DNA of 64,000 bases from Streptosporangium saharense. GTDB taxonomy: Bacteria; Actinomycetota; Actinomycetes; Streptosporangiales; Streptosporangiaceae. This document shows positions 33,014 through 40,592 of this stretch, piece by piece. How positions within the stretch are numbered: position 1 is the stretch's first letter; each line of letters begins with the position of its first letter. The DNA lies in NCBI RefSeq assembly GCF_014203715.1, contig NZ_JACHJP010000011.1:62001-126000 (forward strand), in the 5' to 3' direction. The notes under the pieces were generated by a model that worked only from the letters and a program-made list of their open reading frames with translations, did not search any database and was not told where the DNA came from. The position numbers and the translations under genes are program-made.

Positions 33014-34318
33014 CTACGTCCGTTCCGGTCTCGTCTGGTACGGCGGGCAGGGGTGGTGCGTTGTCCGGCCGACGGTGGTGATCGGCGCCGGGTTCTCGGG
33101 GAGCCGCCAGTCGCCGCCGCGGTCCTCCTTCGAGAGGCGCGCGGCGAGATCGGGGACGCGCAGGAAGCAGGCCAGTGCGGTGGCGGCCTGGAAGGCGTCG
33201 ATCGCACGCTGGGTCATCGGCATGCCCAGGCGCAGGAGGCGCGGATTGACCTCGCCCTGGATCTTCTCGGCGAAGGGCCGCAGCACGCTGTCGTAGTTCG
33301 CCAGCGCGGTCGGCAGGTCGTCCGGGTGCCGGTTGATCTCTCCGGCCAGGACGTGGGCGCCCACCAGGCCGCCGGAGACGCCCATGCCGCTGTAGGGGGA
33401 GGCGCAGTGGGCGGCGTCTCCGGCCAGGACCACGCGGCCCCTGGACCAGGTGCCGGTGCGGACCTGGACGATCTCCTGGGAGTAGAAGAAAGGGCTCGTC
33501 CGCATGCCGTCGACGAAGCGCTCTGTCTGCCAGCCCGCGTCGCGGAACCTGCTCGCCCAGAACTCCCGCTGGCGCTCGACGGGTTCCCGGTGGATCGCGG
33601 AGGCCTCCTCGGACTCCTCCCGCATCACGAAGTACACCTGCGTCTCGGTCGGGTTGTGGCTGCGGCGCATGATCTGACGGCCGCCCGGGACCATGTAGGT
33701 GTCCCGGATGTCGCTGTCGGAGGCGATGCGCGGGACGAACCAGTAGGCCATGTGGATGCCGACCCGCCAGTACGGGTCGTGGCCCTCGGGGAGGATCGCC
33801 TGCCGGACGCGTGATCCCTGCCCGTCCGCGCCGATCAGGAGGTCGAACTCGCCGCAGGACCCGTCGGAGAAGCGCGCGACGACCTTCTGCTCGTCCTGGT
33901 CGAAGCCGTCCACGCTCAGGCCGAAGACGTACTCGGCGTCGTCCTTCGACGCGTCGTGCAGGATGCGTACCAGGTCACCGCGCATGATCTCGTACTCGGA
34001 GGTCAGGCTCTGCCGGCCCCGGCCGGAGGTGTTGGCCATGATCGTCGCCTTGGCCCTGCCGCGCGCGTCAATGAAGGCGACACCCGCCTCGTCCACCAGC
34101 TTGCTCCGGACGGCGTCGAGGAGCCCCATCCGTTCGACGGCCTCGATGCCCTGTCCCCGGAGGTCGACCTGCGCCCCGGTGGCCCGCAGCACCGGAAAGC
34201 GTTCGACGACGGTCACCCGGTGGCCGCCCCGCGTGAGCCAGAAGGCCAGCGCCTGGCCCGCTATCCCGCCACCCGCGACAAGGACCCGCAGGGGGCGCGC
34301 CCCCGATCCGTTCGCCAT
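33014..34318 (-). CDS. FAD-dependent monooxygenase under TetR/tetO-like control
   Basis: 434 residues from ATG 34318, chosen because GGGGTG precedes it; in-frame starts at 34324 and 34366 exist. FAD loop VAGGGIAGQALAFWLTRGGHRVTVVE, then GAQVDLRGQGIEAVERMGLL and RGDLVRIL, an arrangement shared with Tet(X) and related destructases; second FAD motif VLAGDAAHCASPYSGMGVSGG. The divergent regulator is very TetR-like and two tetO-like palindromes lie between, so oxidation of a tetracycline-like or other polyketide is an attractive but untested role. Confidence 0.84.
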   Translation of the reverse strand: MANGSGARPLRVLVAGGGIAGQALAFWLTRGGHRVTVVERFPVLRATGAQVDLRGQGIEAVERMGLLDAVRSKLVDEAGVAFIDARGRAKATIMANTSGRGRQSLTSEYEIMRGDLVRILHDASKDDAEYVFGLSVDGFDQDEQKVVARFSDGSCGEFDLLIGADGQGSRVRQAILPEGHDPYWRVGIHMAYWFVPRIASDSDIRDTYMVPGGRQIMRRSHNPTETQVYFVMREESEEASAIHREPVERQREFWASRFRDAGWQTERFVDGMRTSPFFYSQEIVQVRTGTWSRGRVVLAGDAAHCASPYSGMGVSGGLVGAHVLAGEINRHPDDLPTALANYDSVLRPFAEKIQGEVNPRLLRLGMPMTQRAIDAFQAATALACFLRVPDLAARLSKEDRGGDWRLPENPAPITTVGRTTHHPCPPYQTRPERT

Positions 34319-34333
34319 GCCCATCACCCCAGA

Positions 34334-34381
34334 ATCTATCGGTGAATGATTTTCCTCCAGCGTCATCTATCACTGATAGAT
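34334..34381. promoter_or_regulatory. Twin tetO-like operators
   Basis: ATCTATCA-C-TGATAGAT (34365-34381) is a perfect 17-base palindrome containing the tetO core CTATCA-N-TGATAG. A second, weaker copy ATCTATCGGTGAATGAT lies at 34334-34350. Centres are 31 bases apart, close to the 30-base spacing of tetO1 and tetO2 in Tn10-type systems. They sit between the divergent regulator and monooxygenase. Confidence 0.8.
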
Positions 34382-34389
34382 TTGTCAAC

Positions 34390-34959
34390 GTGACCAAGGT
34401 GAACCGTGAGATCGTCGTCTCCGCAGCGCTCGACCTCCTCGACGAGGTCGGGCTGGACACGGTCAGCACGCGGCGGCTGGCGAAGCGGCTGGGCGTCGAA
34501 CAGCCCTCCCTCTACTGGTACTTCCGCACCAAGAAGGACCTCCTCGTCGCCATGGCGGAGGCGGCGATGGCACCGCACGCGGCCGCCCCGCTGCCGAAGT
34601 CCGGCGACAACTGGCGCGACTGGTTCCTGGACAACACGCGAAGCTTCCGGCGCACCCTGCTGATGCGGCGGGACGGCGCACGCCTGCACGCGGGCAGCAC
34701 CCCCACCGGGGACCTCGACCGGATCCGCCGCAAGATGGACTTCCTGGTCGCCTCCGGAGTGCCCGAGCGGGACGCGCAGATGGCGATGCTGGCCGCAGGC
34801 CGTTTCACGGTCGGCAGCGTCCTTGAGGAACAGGCGGACACCGGTGACGGCTCGGAACTCCCCGCGGACATGCCCGTGATCGACCACGAGTCGGCCTTCG
34901 AGGCCGGTCTGGCCCTCATCGTGGACGGCCTGGCGCGCCGCACCACGACAGATCAGTAA
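34390..34959 (+). CDS. Classical-type TetR repressor homologue
   Basis: 189 residues from a GTG close after the operator. Residues match class B-type TetR along their length: ALDLLDEVGLDTVSTRRLAK, LGVEQPSLYW, SFRRTLLMRRDGARLH, and AGRFTVGSVLEEQ. Equivalents of the drug contacts Asn82, Phe86, His100 and Pro105 appear conserved, while the His64 position reads Tyr (LYWYF) and the Arg104 and Gln116 positions differ. So DNA recognition looks conserved and the ligand may be a relative of tetracycline. Alignment was made by eye. Confidence 0.85.
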   Translation: MTKVNREIVVSAALDLLDEVGLDTVSTRRLAKRLGVEQPSLYWYFRTKKDLLVAMAEAAMAPHAAAPLPKSGDNWRDWFLDNTRSFRRTLLMRRDGARLHAGSTPTGDLDRIRRKMDFLVASGVPERDAQMAMLAAGRFTVGSVLEEQADTGDGSELPADMPVIDHESAFEAGLALIVDGLARRTTTDQ

Positions 34960-35086
34960 CGCGGCGGCACGGGCGAGCGGCCGCGCCACCGGACTGGGCG
35001 CGGACGACCAGAGTCTTGACGCCGTACGGCCGCGCGCCACGGTGTCCAGCCGCCGCCAGCCGTGGCGGAGGCAGCGCATGCGGGGT

Positions 35087-35764
35087 TCACGGCTCCAGGA
35101 GGGCGAGCCGGGCCGGGTCGGACAGGATGTCGATCGCGACGATCTCGCCGTCGGAGACGGTGAAGCTCATGACGGAGACGATCCGGTCGCCGACGGTGTT
35201 GACCAGACCGGCGAGACCGTTGACGAACGCCGGACGGGTGACGGTGCCGGTGGCCATGCGCTGGAAGGTGGCGAACTGCCCGGCCACGGCCTCGGCTCCC
35301 CTGATGACCTTCATGCCACCGGTGAGCACCCCGCCGTCGGCGCGCAATACCACATCGGGGTCGAGGACGGACACCAGCGCGGCGAGGAAGGCGTCCACCG
35401 CCCGGCGCTGGCCGCTCAGATCGGGGTCGGGGTTCGGGGCCGCGCCGCGAACGCGTCGGCGCGCACGGCTGGCGAGCTTCTTGGCCGCCACAGGGGTGCG
35501 GTCCACGATGGTCGCGATCTGCCCGAACGGCAGGCCGAACATGTCGCCGACCACGGTGGTCAGCCAGCCACCGAGATTGTCGATCTCGTCCGAGTCCGAA
35601 CACGCCAGCCGCAGCCACGCCTCCTGGACCGCGTCCTCGGCCTCACTCAGCGAACCGAGCATTCGGTAGGCGACCGCCTTCAGACGGGGGCGGTGCCCCT
35701 CGAACCGACCGGCCAGGAAGTCGTGGGGCGTCACGGTCGCGTTCCTCTCCTCGGTGGACATCAT
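35087..35764 (-). CDS. ECF41-like (SigJ-type) sigma factor with internal deletion
   Basis: 225 residues against about 290 expected. Region 2 is present (LKAVAYRMLGSLSEAEDAVQEAWLRL) and the C-terminal SnoaL-like domain is present (VLDPDVVLRADGGVL). Between GGWLTTVVG and DMFGLPFGQIATIV (residues 73/74) roughly 65-70 residues carrying the end of region 2, the linker and the start of region 4 are missing in frame; a second gap of about eight residues lies at AFLAALVSVLDPD. The reading frame is open. It may be non-functional or an altered factor. Starts at 35764 and 35761 are equivalent. Confidence 0.75.
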   Translation of the reverse strand: MMSTEERNATVTPHDFLAGRFEGHRPRLKAVAYRMLGSLSEAEDAVQEAWLRLACSDSDEIDNLGGWLTTVVGDMFGLPFGQIATIVDRTPVAAKKLASRARRRVRGAAPNPDPDLSGQRRAVDAFLAALVSVLDPDVVLRADGGVLTGGMKVIRGAEAVAGQFATFQRMATGTVTRPAFVNGLAGLVNTVGDRIVSVMSFTVSDGEIVAIDILSDPARLALLEP

Positions 35765-35863
35765 CCCGGTGACGTGCCGAAGCGGTGAGAGGCGACCACT
35801 GTCACCTCTCACCGGGTCCGTCCGTCGTACCGGCTACCGACACTCCCCCACGAAGGGTCGCCG

Positions 35864-36265
35864 ATGATGAGCAGGACGGATGTCCACGGAACCGTCGCGG
35901 ACGGCTTCGAGCGGGTTCGCGAGGAGTTCGCCGCGGTGGTGGCCGATGACCGTCCTGCACACCGGCAACCTCCGCGAGGCCGGGGCCTCGGAGGAGAGCA
36001 TCACCGCCGTGGCCTCCTAGCGGACGCGCCCTGCTTCACCGACGCCGAACGCGTCGCACTGGAGCTGGTCGAGTCCGTGCTCACCCCGAACCCGTCCGGC
36101 GAACGCGTTTCCGACGAGCTGTACGGCCGGGCCTCCGGGCTGTACGACGACAGGGCGCTCGCCACGCTCATCATGGCCATCGGCCAGGTCTGCTTCTTCC
36201 TTCCCCTGGCCCTCATCGGCAGGCCGCTGCCGGGGGTACCGCCCACGGAGCGATGGAGGCCGTAG
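35864..36265 (+). pseudogene. Chimeric remnant: serine-hydrolase N-terminus joined to CMD-family C-terminus
   Basis: The first 28 codons (SRTDVHGTVADGFERVREEF) match the start of a beta-lactamase-fold serine hydrolase. From about 35950 another frame reads HTGNLREAGASEESITAVAS, typical of carboxymuconolactone decarboxylase (AhpD-like) proteins, then TAG at 36018 where Trp is expected and a one-base loss just after it. The CMD sequence resumes in the original frame as CFTDAERVALELVE to the end. Two mutations plus a gene junction mark it as dead. Confidence 0.75.
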
Positions 36266-36285
36266 CCGATCCCAGGAAGAGGAGA

Positions 36286-36418
36286 GAGCACGAACCCCGT
36301 CCACCTCGTGCCGGAGGCGGGAGAGGCGATCGGGGCCCTCATGCGGGCCATGCGGCACGACGCGGTTTCCCGGACGTGTCGGCCCCACCGCAGAGCGGCC
36401 CAGCACCTGCTACGAGAG
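36286..36418 (+). pseudogene. N-terminal fragment of a second CMD-family protein
   Basis: The codons NPVHLVPEAGEAIGALMRAM resemble the start of a carboxymuconolactone decarboxylase. There is a ribosome-site-like GGAGAG upstream but no proper start codon, and the similarity ends near 36400, where the 3' end of the convergent proC-like gene begins. Confidence 0.45.
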
Positions 36419-37218
36419 GACGACCGGAGTCGATCGCCGGACACCGCCCCGCCGTCCCTCAAGGTCGGCGAGGAGGTCGTCGAGCACCCGGGTGAGGGCT
36501 TCGGAGTTGGCGGGGGTGAACCAGGTGGTGCGGACGCGTTCGTTGCTCCCCTTCGGGGTCTCGTGGTCGGCCGCGAGTTGCCGCAGGGTGCGCGTCCCGT
36601 CGTCCAGGGCGCGGCCTGTCTCTGGAAGAGGCCGCGGACGTAGCGGTCGGCGTCGGCTTCGGCGATGCCGAGGCCGGTGGCCCAGGAGGTGAGTGTGGCG
36701 AGGTACTGGTAGTGGGTCGTCAGGGTCCCCGTCACCGCGGACAGGACGTTGAAGGCGGTCTCGTCCGCGACGGGGAGCGTCCCGCCCAGGTGCTCGAAGA
36801 GGGAGTCCGCCACCGGGTGGGACGGGTACGTCACCGTGAGGGAGCGGCGGTGGCGTATCGCGGGCAGGGGGATGGCCCGGACCATCGGGGCATCGGTGGT
36901 CAGCGTCCGCCGAAGATCGTCGTCGCCGACGCCGGACATCACGTTGACGACGACCCTGTCGTCGGGCACCGCCAGACCGGCGAGGGCTTCGTGCCGGTCC
37001 TGGGGGCGAACGGCGATGATGACGATCTCGGAGCGGTCCACGACCGTCTGGTTGTCGGGACACACCCGTACGGTCCCGTAGCGGTCGGACAGCTCCGCGA
37101 CGGTGCGGGCTCCGCGTGGGGAGAGGAACACCTCGGGCGCGCCGTCGCCCTGGTCATGCAGACCGTCGACGATGGCGCGGCCGATCTCGCCGACCCCGAT
37201 GATGCCGATGCGCTTCAC
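36410..37218 (-). pseudogene. Pyrroline-5-carboxylate reductase-like gene with one-base frameshift
   Basis: The N-terminal 199 residues are a good P5C reductase fold: MKRIGIIGVGEIGRAIVDGL (NADP loop), VIIAVRPQDRHEALAG, and VRAIPLPAIRHRR. At about 36621 the frame breaks after LFQ; one missing G would restore ...LFQETGRALDDGTRTLRQLAADHETPKG..., the family's C-terminal dimer domain, ending at 36410. Whole length about 269 residues, normal for ProC. A recent inactivation or a sequencing error are both possible. Confidence 0.8.
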
Positions 37219-37429
37219 TTCGCCTTCTCCTCCGGTGCGTGGTGGTCCTCGCGACCGCGCCGATCACGCGGATGCCGTGGTCGCGGTACCAGGCTTTCCA
37301 TCGTCCGTGAGGCGTTCCGATCAGGGTTTCGCCTCACGTGGTGGGCGGCCGCTCCACCCCTGGCGCGTGCCGCGCTCCTGAACGCTCGGTGAGCCGTACG
37401 GACGTCCCCACCGAGAAGATCCCCGTCGT

Positions 37430-38425
37430 TCAAGAGGTCGCGCGTCCTGCGGGGCCCGTGAGCCGGGCCGCCAGTTCCCATACCTGTTCAGGACGCGGGT
37501 TGGCACCGGTCAGCACCGTCGCCAGCCGGTCGCCGACGACCGCGCCCTCGGCGATCGCCGCCAGACCCACCGCCCCCGCCGGTTCCAGGACGATCCCCAG
37601 CGTGCGTACCGCCAGTTCCATGGCCGCGGCGATGGCCTCGTCGGTCACCAGGACGATCTCGTCCACCAGGGCACGGGCCCGCCGTACCGAGATCTCCAGC
37701 GGGTCGCGCACCGCGATGCCGTCGGCGAAGGTGCGAGCGCGGTCGAGGCGGACCGCGCGGCCGGCTCGCAGGCTCTCCAGCATCGAGGGGGCGCCCTCCG
37801 CGTTGACCCCCACGATCCGGGTGCCGGGCGCGTGCTCCTTCATCCAGCACGCCACACCGTTGATCAGCGCGCCGTCGCCGACCGGAAGCACGACGGCGTC
37901 AAAGCCGGGGCCGTCCGCGCCACCCGGCGCGCCGCGGGTCAGCTCGACGCCGATCGTCCCGGCTCCCTCGGCGATCGCCGCCTGATGGCCGTCCCGCAGA
38001 TAGAAGCGGTCGGGATGGCGTTCGGCGTGGGCGGCCGCGGCCTTCCGCGCCGCCGAGCCGTCCGCCCCCGACGCGATGACGCGGGCGCCGAAGGTCTCCA
38101 TCCGCTGGCGCTTGCCGGGATTGACCGTCTCGGGGACGAACACCTCGACCGGCATCCCACGGGACCGGCCCGCGTAGGCGACGGCCTGCCCGAAGTTGCC
38201 CGAACTCGCGCACACCACCGGTGTGCCGGGGGCGAGCGTGCTCAGCATCAGATCGGCGCCCCGGCCCTTGAAACTGCGCACCGGATTGGCCGTCTCCACC
38301 TTCACCGTCACCGCACGGCCACCCAGCGCCTCGCACAACTGTTCGTCGAGGTACTGCGGGGTGTTGAGGAACACCGGATCGATCACCCGCATCGCTTTCT
38401 CGATGCGTGTCACGTCCAAGTCCAT
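37430..38425 (-). CDS. PLP-dependent threonine dehydratase-like enzyme
   Basis: 331 residues from ATG 38425 (GGGAAGG upstream). The PLP lysine is in VRSFKGRGAD and the phosphate loop region in CASSGNFGQAVAYAG, as in serine/threonine dehydratases. There is no C-terminal ACT domain, so it is a catabolic or racemase-type member. It is divergent from an Lrp/AsnC regulator, a common pairing for amino-acid catabolic genes. It probably deaminates a hydroxy-amino acid; substrate unknown. Confidence 0.85.
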   Translation of the reverse strand: MDLDVTRIEKAMRVIDPVFLNTPQYLDEQLCEALGGRAVTVKVETANPVRSFKGRGADLMLSTLAPGTPVVCASSGNFGQAVAYAGRSRGMPVEVFVPETVNPGKRQRMETFGARVIASGADGSAARKAAAAHAERHPDRFYLRDGHQAAIAEGAGTIGVELTRGAPGGADGPGFDAVVLPVGDGALINGVACWMKEHAPGTRIVGVNAEGAPSMLESLRAGRAVRLDRARTFADGIAVRDPLEISVRRARALVDEIVLVTDEAIAAAMELAVRTLGIVLEPAGAVGLAAIAEGAVVGDRLATVLTGANPRPEQVWELAARLTGPAGRATS

Positions 38426-38478
38426 GCGCGTCGCCTTCCCTCGGGGCCTGCCGACTCGACCGACGATATTCGAACGCC

Positions 38479-38520
38479 CAATCGAAGCGATTGAAAAATG
38501 TCGCGCCGGGACGCAATAAT
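38479..38520 (+). promoter_or_regulatory. Promoter and palindrome of the Lrp/AsnC gene
   Basis: CAATCG-AAG-CGATTG (38479-38493) is a perfect palindrome whose end overlaps a -35-like TTGAAA (38491-38496). Seventeen bases on lies CAATAA/AATAAT as -10, which puts the start of transcription on or next to the GTG start at 38526, giving a leaderless message. The palindrome is the likely Lrp-family operator acting on both divergent genes. Confidence 0.6.
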
Positions 38521-38525
38521 TTTGC

Positions 38526-39026
38526 GTGCCTGAATCGCCGCCACCACGTCTGGACGAGATCGACGCCCTGCTGCTGGACCTGCTCCAGCACGACGCCGGA
38601 CGCACCCTGCACGACCTCGGGGAACAGGTCGGGCTGTCGGCGAGCGCCGTCCAGCGACGGATCGCCCGCTACCGCAAGGACGGCCTCATCGCCAGGCAGG
38701 TCGCCGTCCTCGCCCCGCACCGCCTCGGCCCCACCGTTCTGGCCACCGTCCTGGTGACCCTGGACCAGGAGTCGTTCGAGCACCACCGGGTCTTCTCAGA
38801 ACGGATGTGCTCGGACCCACAGGTCCAGCAGTGCTACCGGGTCGCCGGGCCGTGGGACTACGTGGTCATCCTGGCCGCACGAAGCATGCACGACTGCGGC
38901 CGCCTCGGCGACCGCCTGTTCAAGGCCGACGACAACGTCAGGCGTTACGAGACCCTGGTCACCTTCGAGGCCGTCAAGACCGGCCTGGCCCTCCCGGTAC
39001 CCGCTTCACAGCCTTCCCGGCCGTAG
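38526..39026 (+). CDS. Lrp/AsnC-family regulator
   Basis: 166 residues from a GTG without a ribosome site (leaderless). Helix-turn-helix at about 8-55 (LDEIDALLLDLLQHDAGRTLHDLGEQVGLSASAVQRRIARYRKDGLI), then the RAM-type ligand domain (CYRVAGPWDYVVIL). Such proteins sense amino acids. Position suggests control of the divergent dehydratase. Confidence 0.88.
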   Translation: MPESPPPRLDEIDALLLDLLQHDAGRTLHDLGEQVGLSASAVQRRIARYRKDGLIARQVAVLAPHRLGPTVLATVLVTLDQESFEHHRVFSERMCSDPQVQQCYRVAGPWDYVVILAARSMHDCGRLGDRLFKADDNVRRYETLVTFEAVKTGLALPVPASQPSRP

Positions 39027-39139
39027 GGGCTGACGCCCACGGTGCTCGTTCCTGTCGCCCGGCCGTTTGGGGTGGACCAATCGGGGCAGCCGGTTCACCT
39101 CAGGTCAAACAATCTGACATGGAAATGTAACAGGCCGAA

Positions 39140-39152
39140 TATGATTTCCCCA
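39140..39152 (+). promoter_or_regulatory. Probable leaderless promoter of the marR gene
   Basis: TATGAT followed by six bases and the ATG at 39152 places the transcription start at or next to the start codon. An imperfect inverted repeat GTCAAACAATCTGAC lies just upstream and could be the operator. Confidence 0.4.
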
Positions 39153-39739
39153 TGAGCCAAGGCAGCGCACGCAGGGGTGACGGCGGCCGTGGTGACGCCG
39201 TGGACGTCATCCTCGCCCAGTGGCGGCATGAGCGCCCCGACCTGGACCTGTCCGCGATGGGCATCTTCGGCAGGCTCACCCGGCTCTCCCGCCTCATCGC
39301 CCCCGCGGTCGAGGAGGCCTCCGCCCGGTACGGCATGCGGCACGGCGAGTTCGACGTGCTCGCCTCGCTGCGACGTTCCGGCCCGCCGTACACCCTGACG
39401 CCCTCGGAGCTGTCGGCGGCACTGATGATGTCGCGGGCGGGCATGACCAACCGGCTCGACCGGCTCGAACGGGCGGGGCTGGTCGAGCGCACCCTCGCCC
39501 CCGACGACCGCAGGAGCGTGCGGGTCACCCTGACTCGGAAGGGCCGCGAGACCGCGGACGCCGCGCTCACCGAACACGTGGCCAGCCTCACCCTGCTGCT
39601 GTCCGGGCTCACCGCCGAGGAACGCAGGGTTCTCGACCGGACCATGCGGGTCCTGCTGCGCAGCGTCGGCAGGTCCGCGGCCCGGGGCCGGGCGGCCAGG
39701 AGCCGTCAGACCGGCCCCGCTCCCCACCCGCACCGGTGA
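39152..39739 (+). CDS. MarR-family regulator
   Basis: 195 residues. Winged helix at about 65-140 (YTLTPSELSAALMMSRAGMTNRLDRLERAGLVERTLAPDDRRSVRVTLTRKG). The N-terminus is longer than average and the C-terminus is Arg-rich. No partner gene is apparent: the next gene is a separate TetR with its own promoter. The stop is followed by a 24-base sequence repeated at 41713. Confidence 0.86.
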   Translation: MSQGSARRGDGGRGDAVDVILAQWRHERPDLDLSAMGIFGRLTRLSRLIAPAVEEASARYGMRHGEFDVLASLRRSGPPYTLTPSELSAALMMSRAGMTNRLDRLERAGLVERTLAPDDRRSVRVTLTRKGRETADAALTEHVASLTLLLSGLTAEERRVLDRTMRVLLRSVGRSAARGRAARSRQTGPAPHPHR

Positions 39740-39762
39740 GGCCCACCGCTCGGGTCCGTGCG
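39739..39762 (+). repeat. 24-base direct repeat, copy 1
   Basis: AGGCCCACCGCTCGGGTCCG and the next four bases are identical to 41713-41736, where they lie in an IS481 transposase remnant. The copy here abuts the marR stop codon. It may be another scrap of the same element. Confidence 0.75.
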
Positions 39763-39867
39763 GCGATCGTGAGCTCGCGGGGGGAGTGTCAGGTCGCGCG
39801 CCCTCACTGTCGGCGAGGATGCGGTAGACGCCGTACTGAATTGATGGAGTTCGGCCCGGATATATTA

Positions 39868-39889
39868 CGATACGGCCCGTGACGTATCG
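39868..39889. promoter_or_regulatory. Palindromic operator over the tetR start
   Basis: CGATACG-N8-CGTATCG spans the GTG start at 39879, with a -10-like TATATT just upstream. Binding here would block initiation, so autorepression is likely. The CGATAC/GTATCG half-sites recur in the TetR divergon at 45508-45540. Confidence 0.6.
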
Positions 39890-40592
39890 AAATAGTCGTG
39901 AGGGCACGGCGCGCGGCCGTCCCCGTGATGGGGCTCTGGATCAGCGGATCACCGCCGTCGTACTGGAGGTGCTGGCGGAGTCCGGTTACGAGGGGGTGTC
40001 CTTCGAGGAGGTCGCCCGACGGTGCCAGACGTCCAAGGCGAGCCTGTATCGCCGGTGGGGGTCCAAGCGGGAGATGGTGATCGCCGCGGTCAAGGCCGGG
40101 CCCGCACGGCGCGGGGCCGGTGAGCCGATCGACACCGGCAGCCTGCGCGGGGACGTGTTGAGCCTGTGTCGGCGCCTGGACCAGACCATGCGCGCCGCGG
40201 ACAGTCAGACCGCGATGCTGCTCCTGCAGGCGGGGCTGGAGGACCCGGACCTGTGCGAGGACATCGAGAACGCCGTCGGCCCGACAGGAGCCCGGTTGCC
40301 GCGACAGGTCATCGACGCCGCGATCGCCCGCGGCGAGCTGCCCGACGGCGCGGACCCCTTCGCCTTCGAGGAGGTGGTCGGTGCCGCCCTCCTGCTGCGA
40401 CGGGTCAACGGCCTCGCCGTCGACGAGGAGTACCTGTCCGCGCTCGTCGACACCGTCGTCATCCCCGCCCTGAGGGCATCGGCCGGGCGGGCCCCCCTGC
40501 CCGCCGGGATCTTCTCCGGCCACCCGGCCCGCACCGCCCGTAAGACAGCCGCCCGTGAGACAGCCGCGCCTGACGCGAAGGAGAACGCATGA
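39879..40592 (+). CDS. TetR-family regulator of the alpha/beta hydrolase
   Basis: 237 residues from a GTG inside a palindrome. Helix-turn-helix at about 22-70 (AVVLEVLAESGYEGVSFEEVARRCQTSKASLYRRWGSKREM). Overlaps the hydrolase start (ATGA), forming a two-gene operon in which the regulator is first. The C-terminal tail is Ala/Arg-rich and probably disordered. Confidence 0.86.
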   Translation: MTYRNSREGTARGRPRDGALDQRITAVVLEVLAESGYEGVSFEEVARRCQTSKASLYRRWGSKREMVIAAVKAGPARRGAGEPIDTGSLRGDVLSLCRRLDQTMRAADSQTAMLLLQAGLEDPDLCEDIENAVGPTGARLPRQVIDAAIARGELPDGADPFAFEEVVGAALLLRRVNGLAVDEEYLSALVDTVVIPALRASAGRAPLPAGIFSGHPARTARKTAARETAAPDAKENA

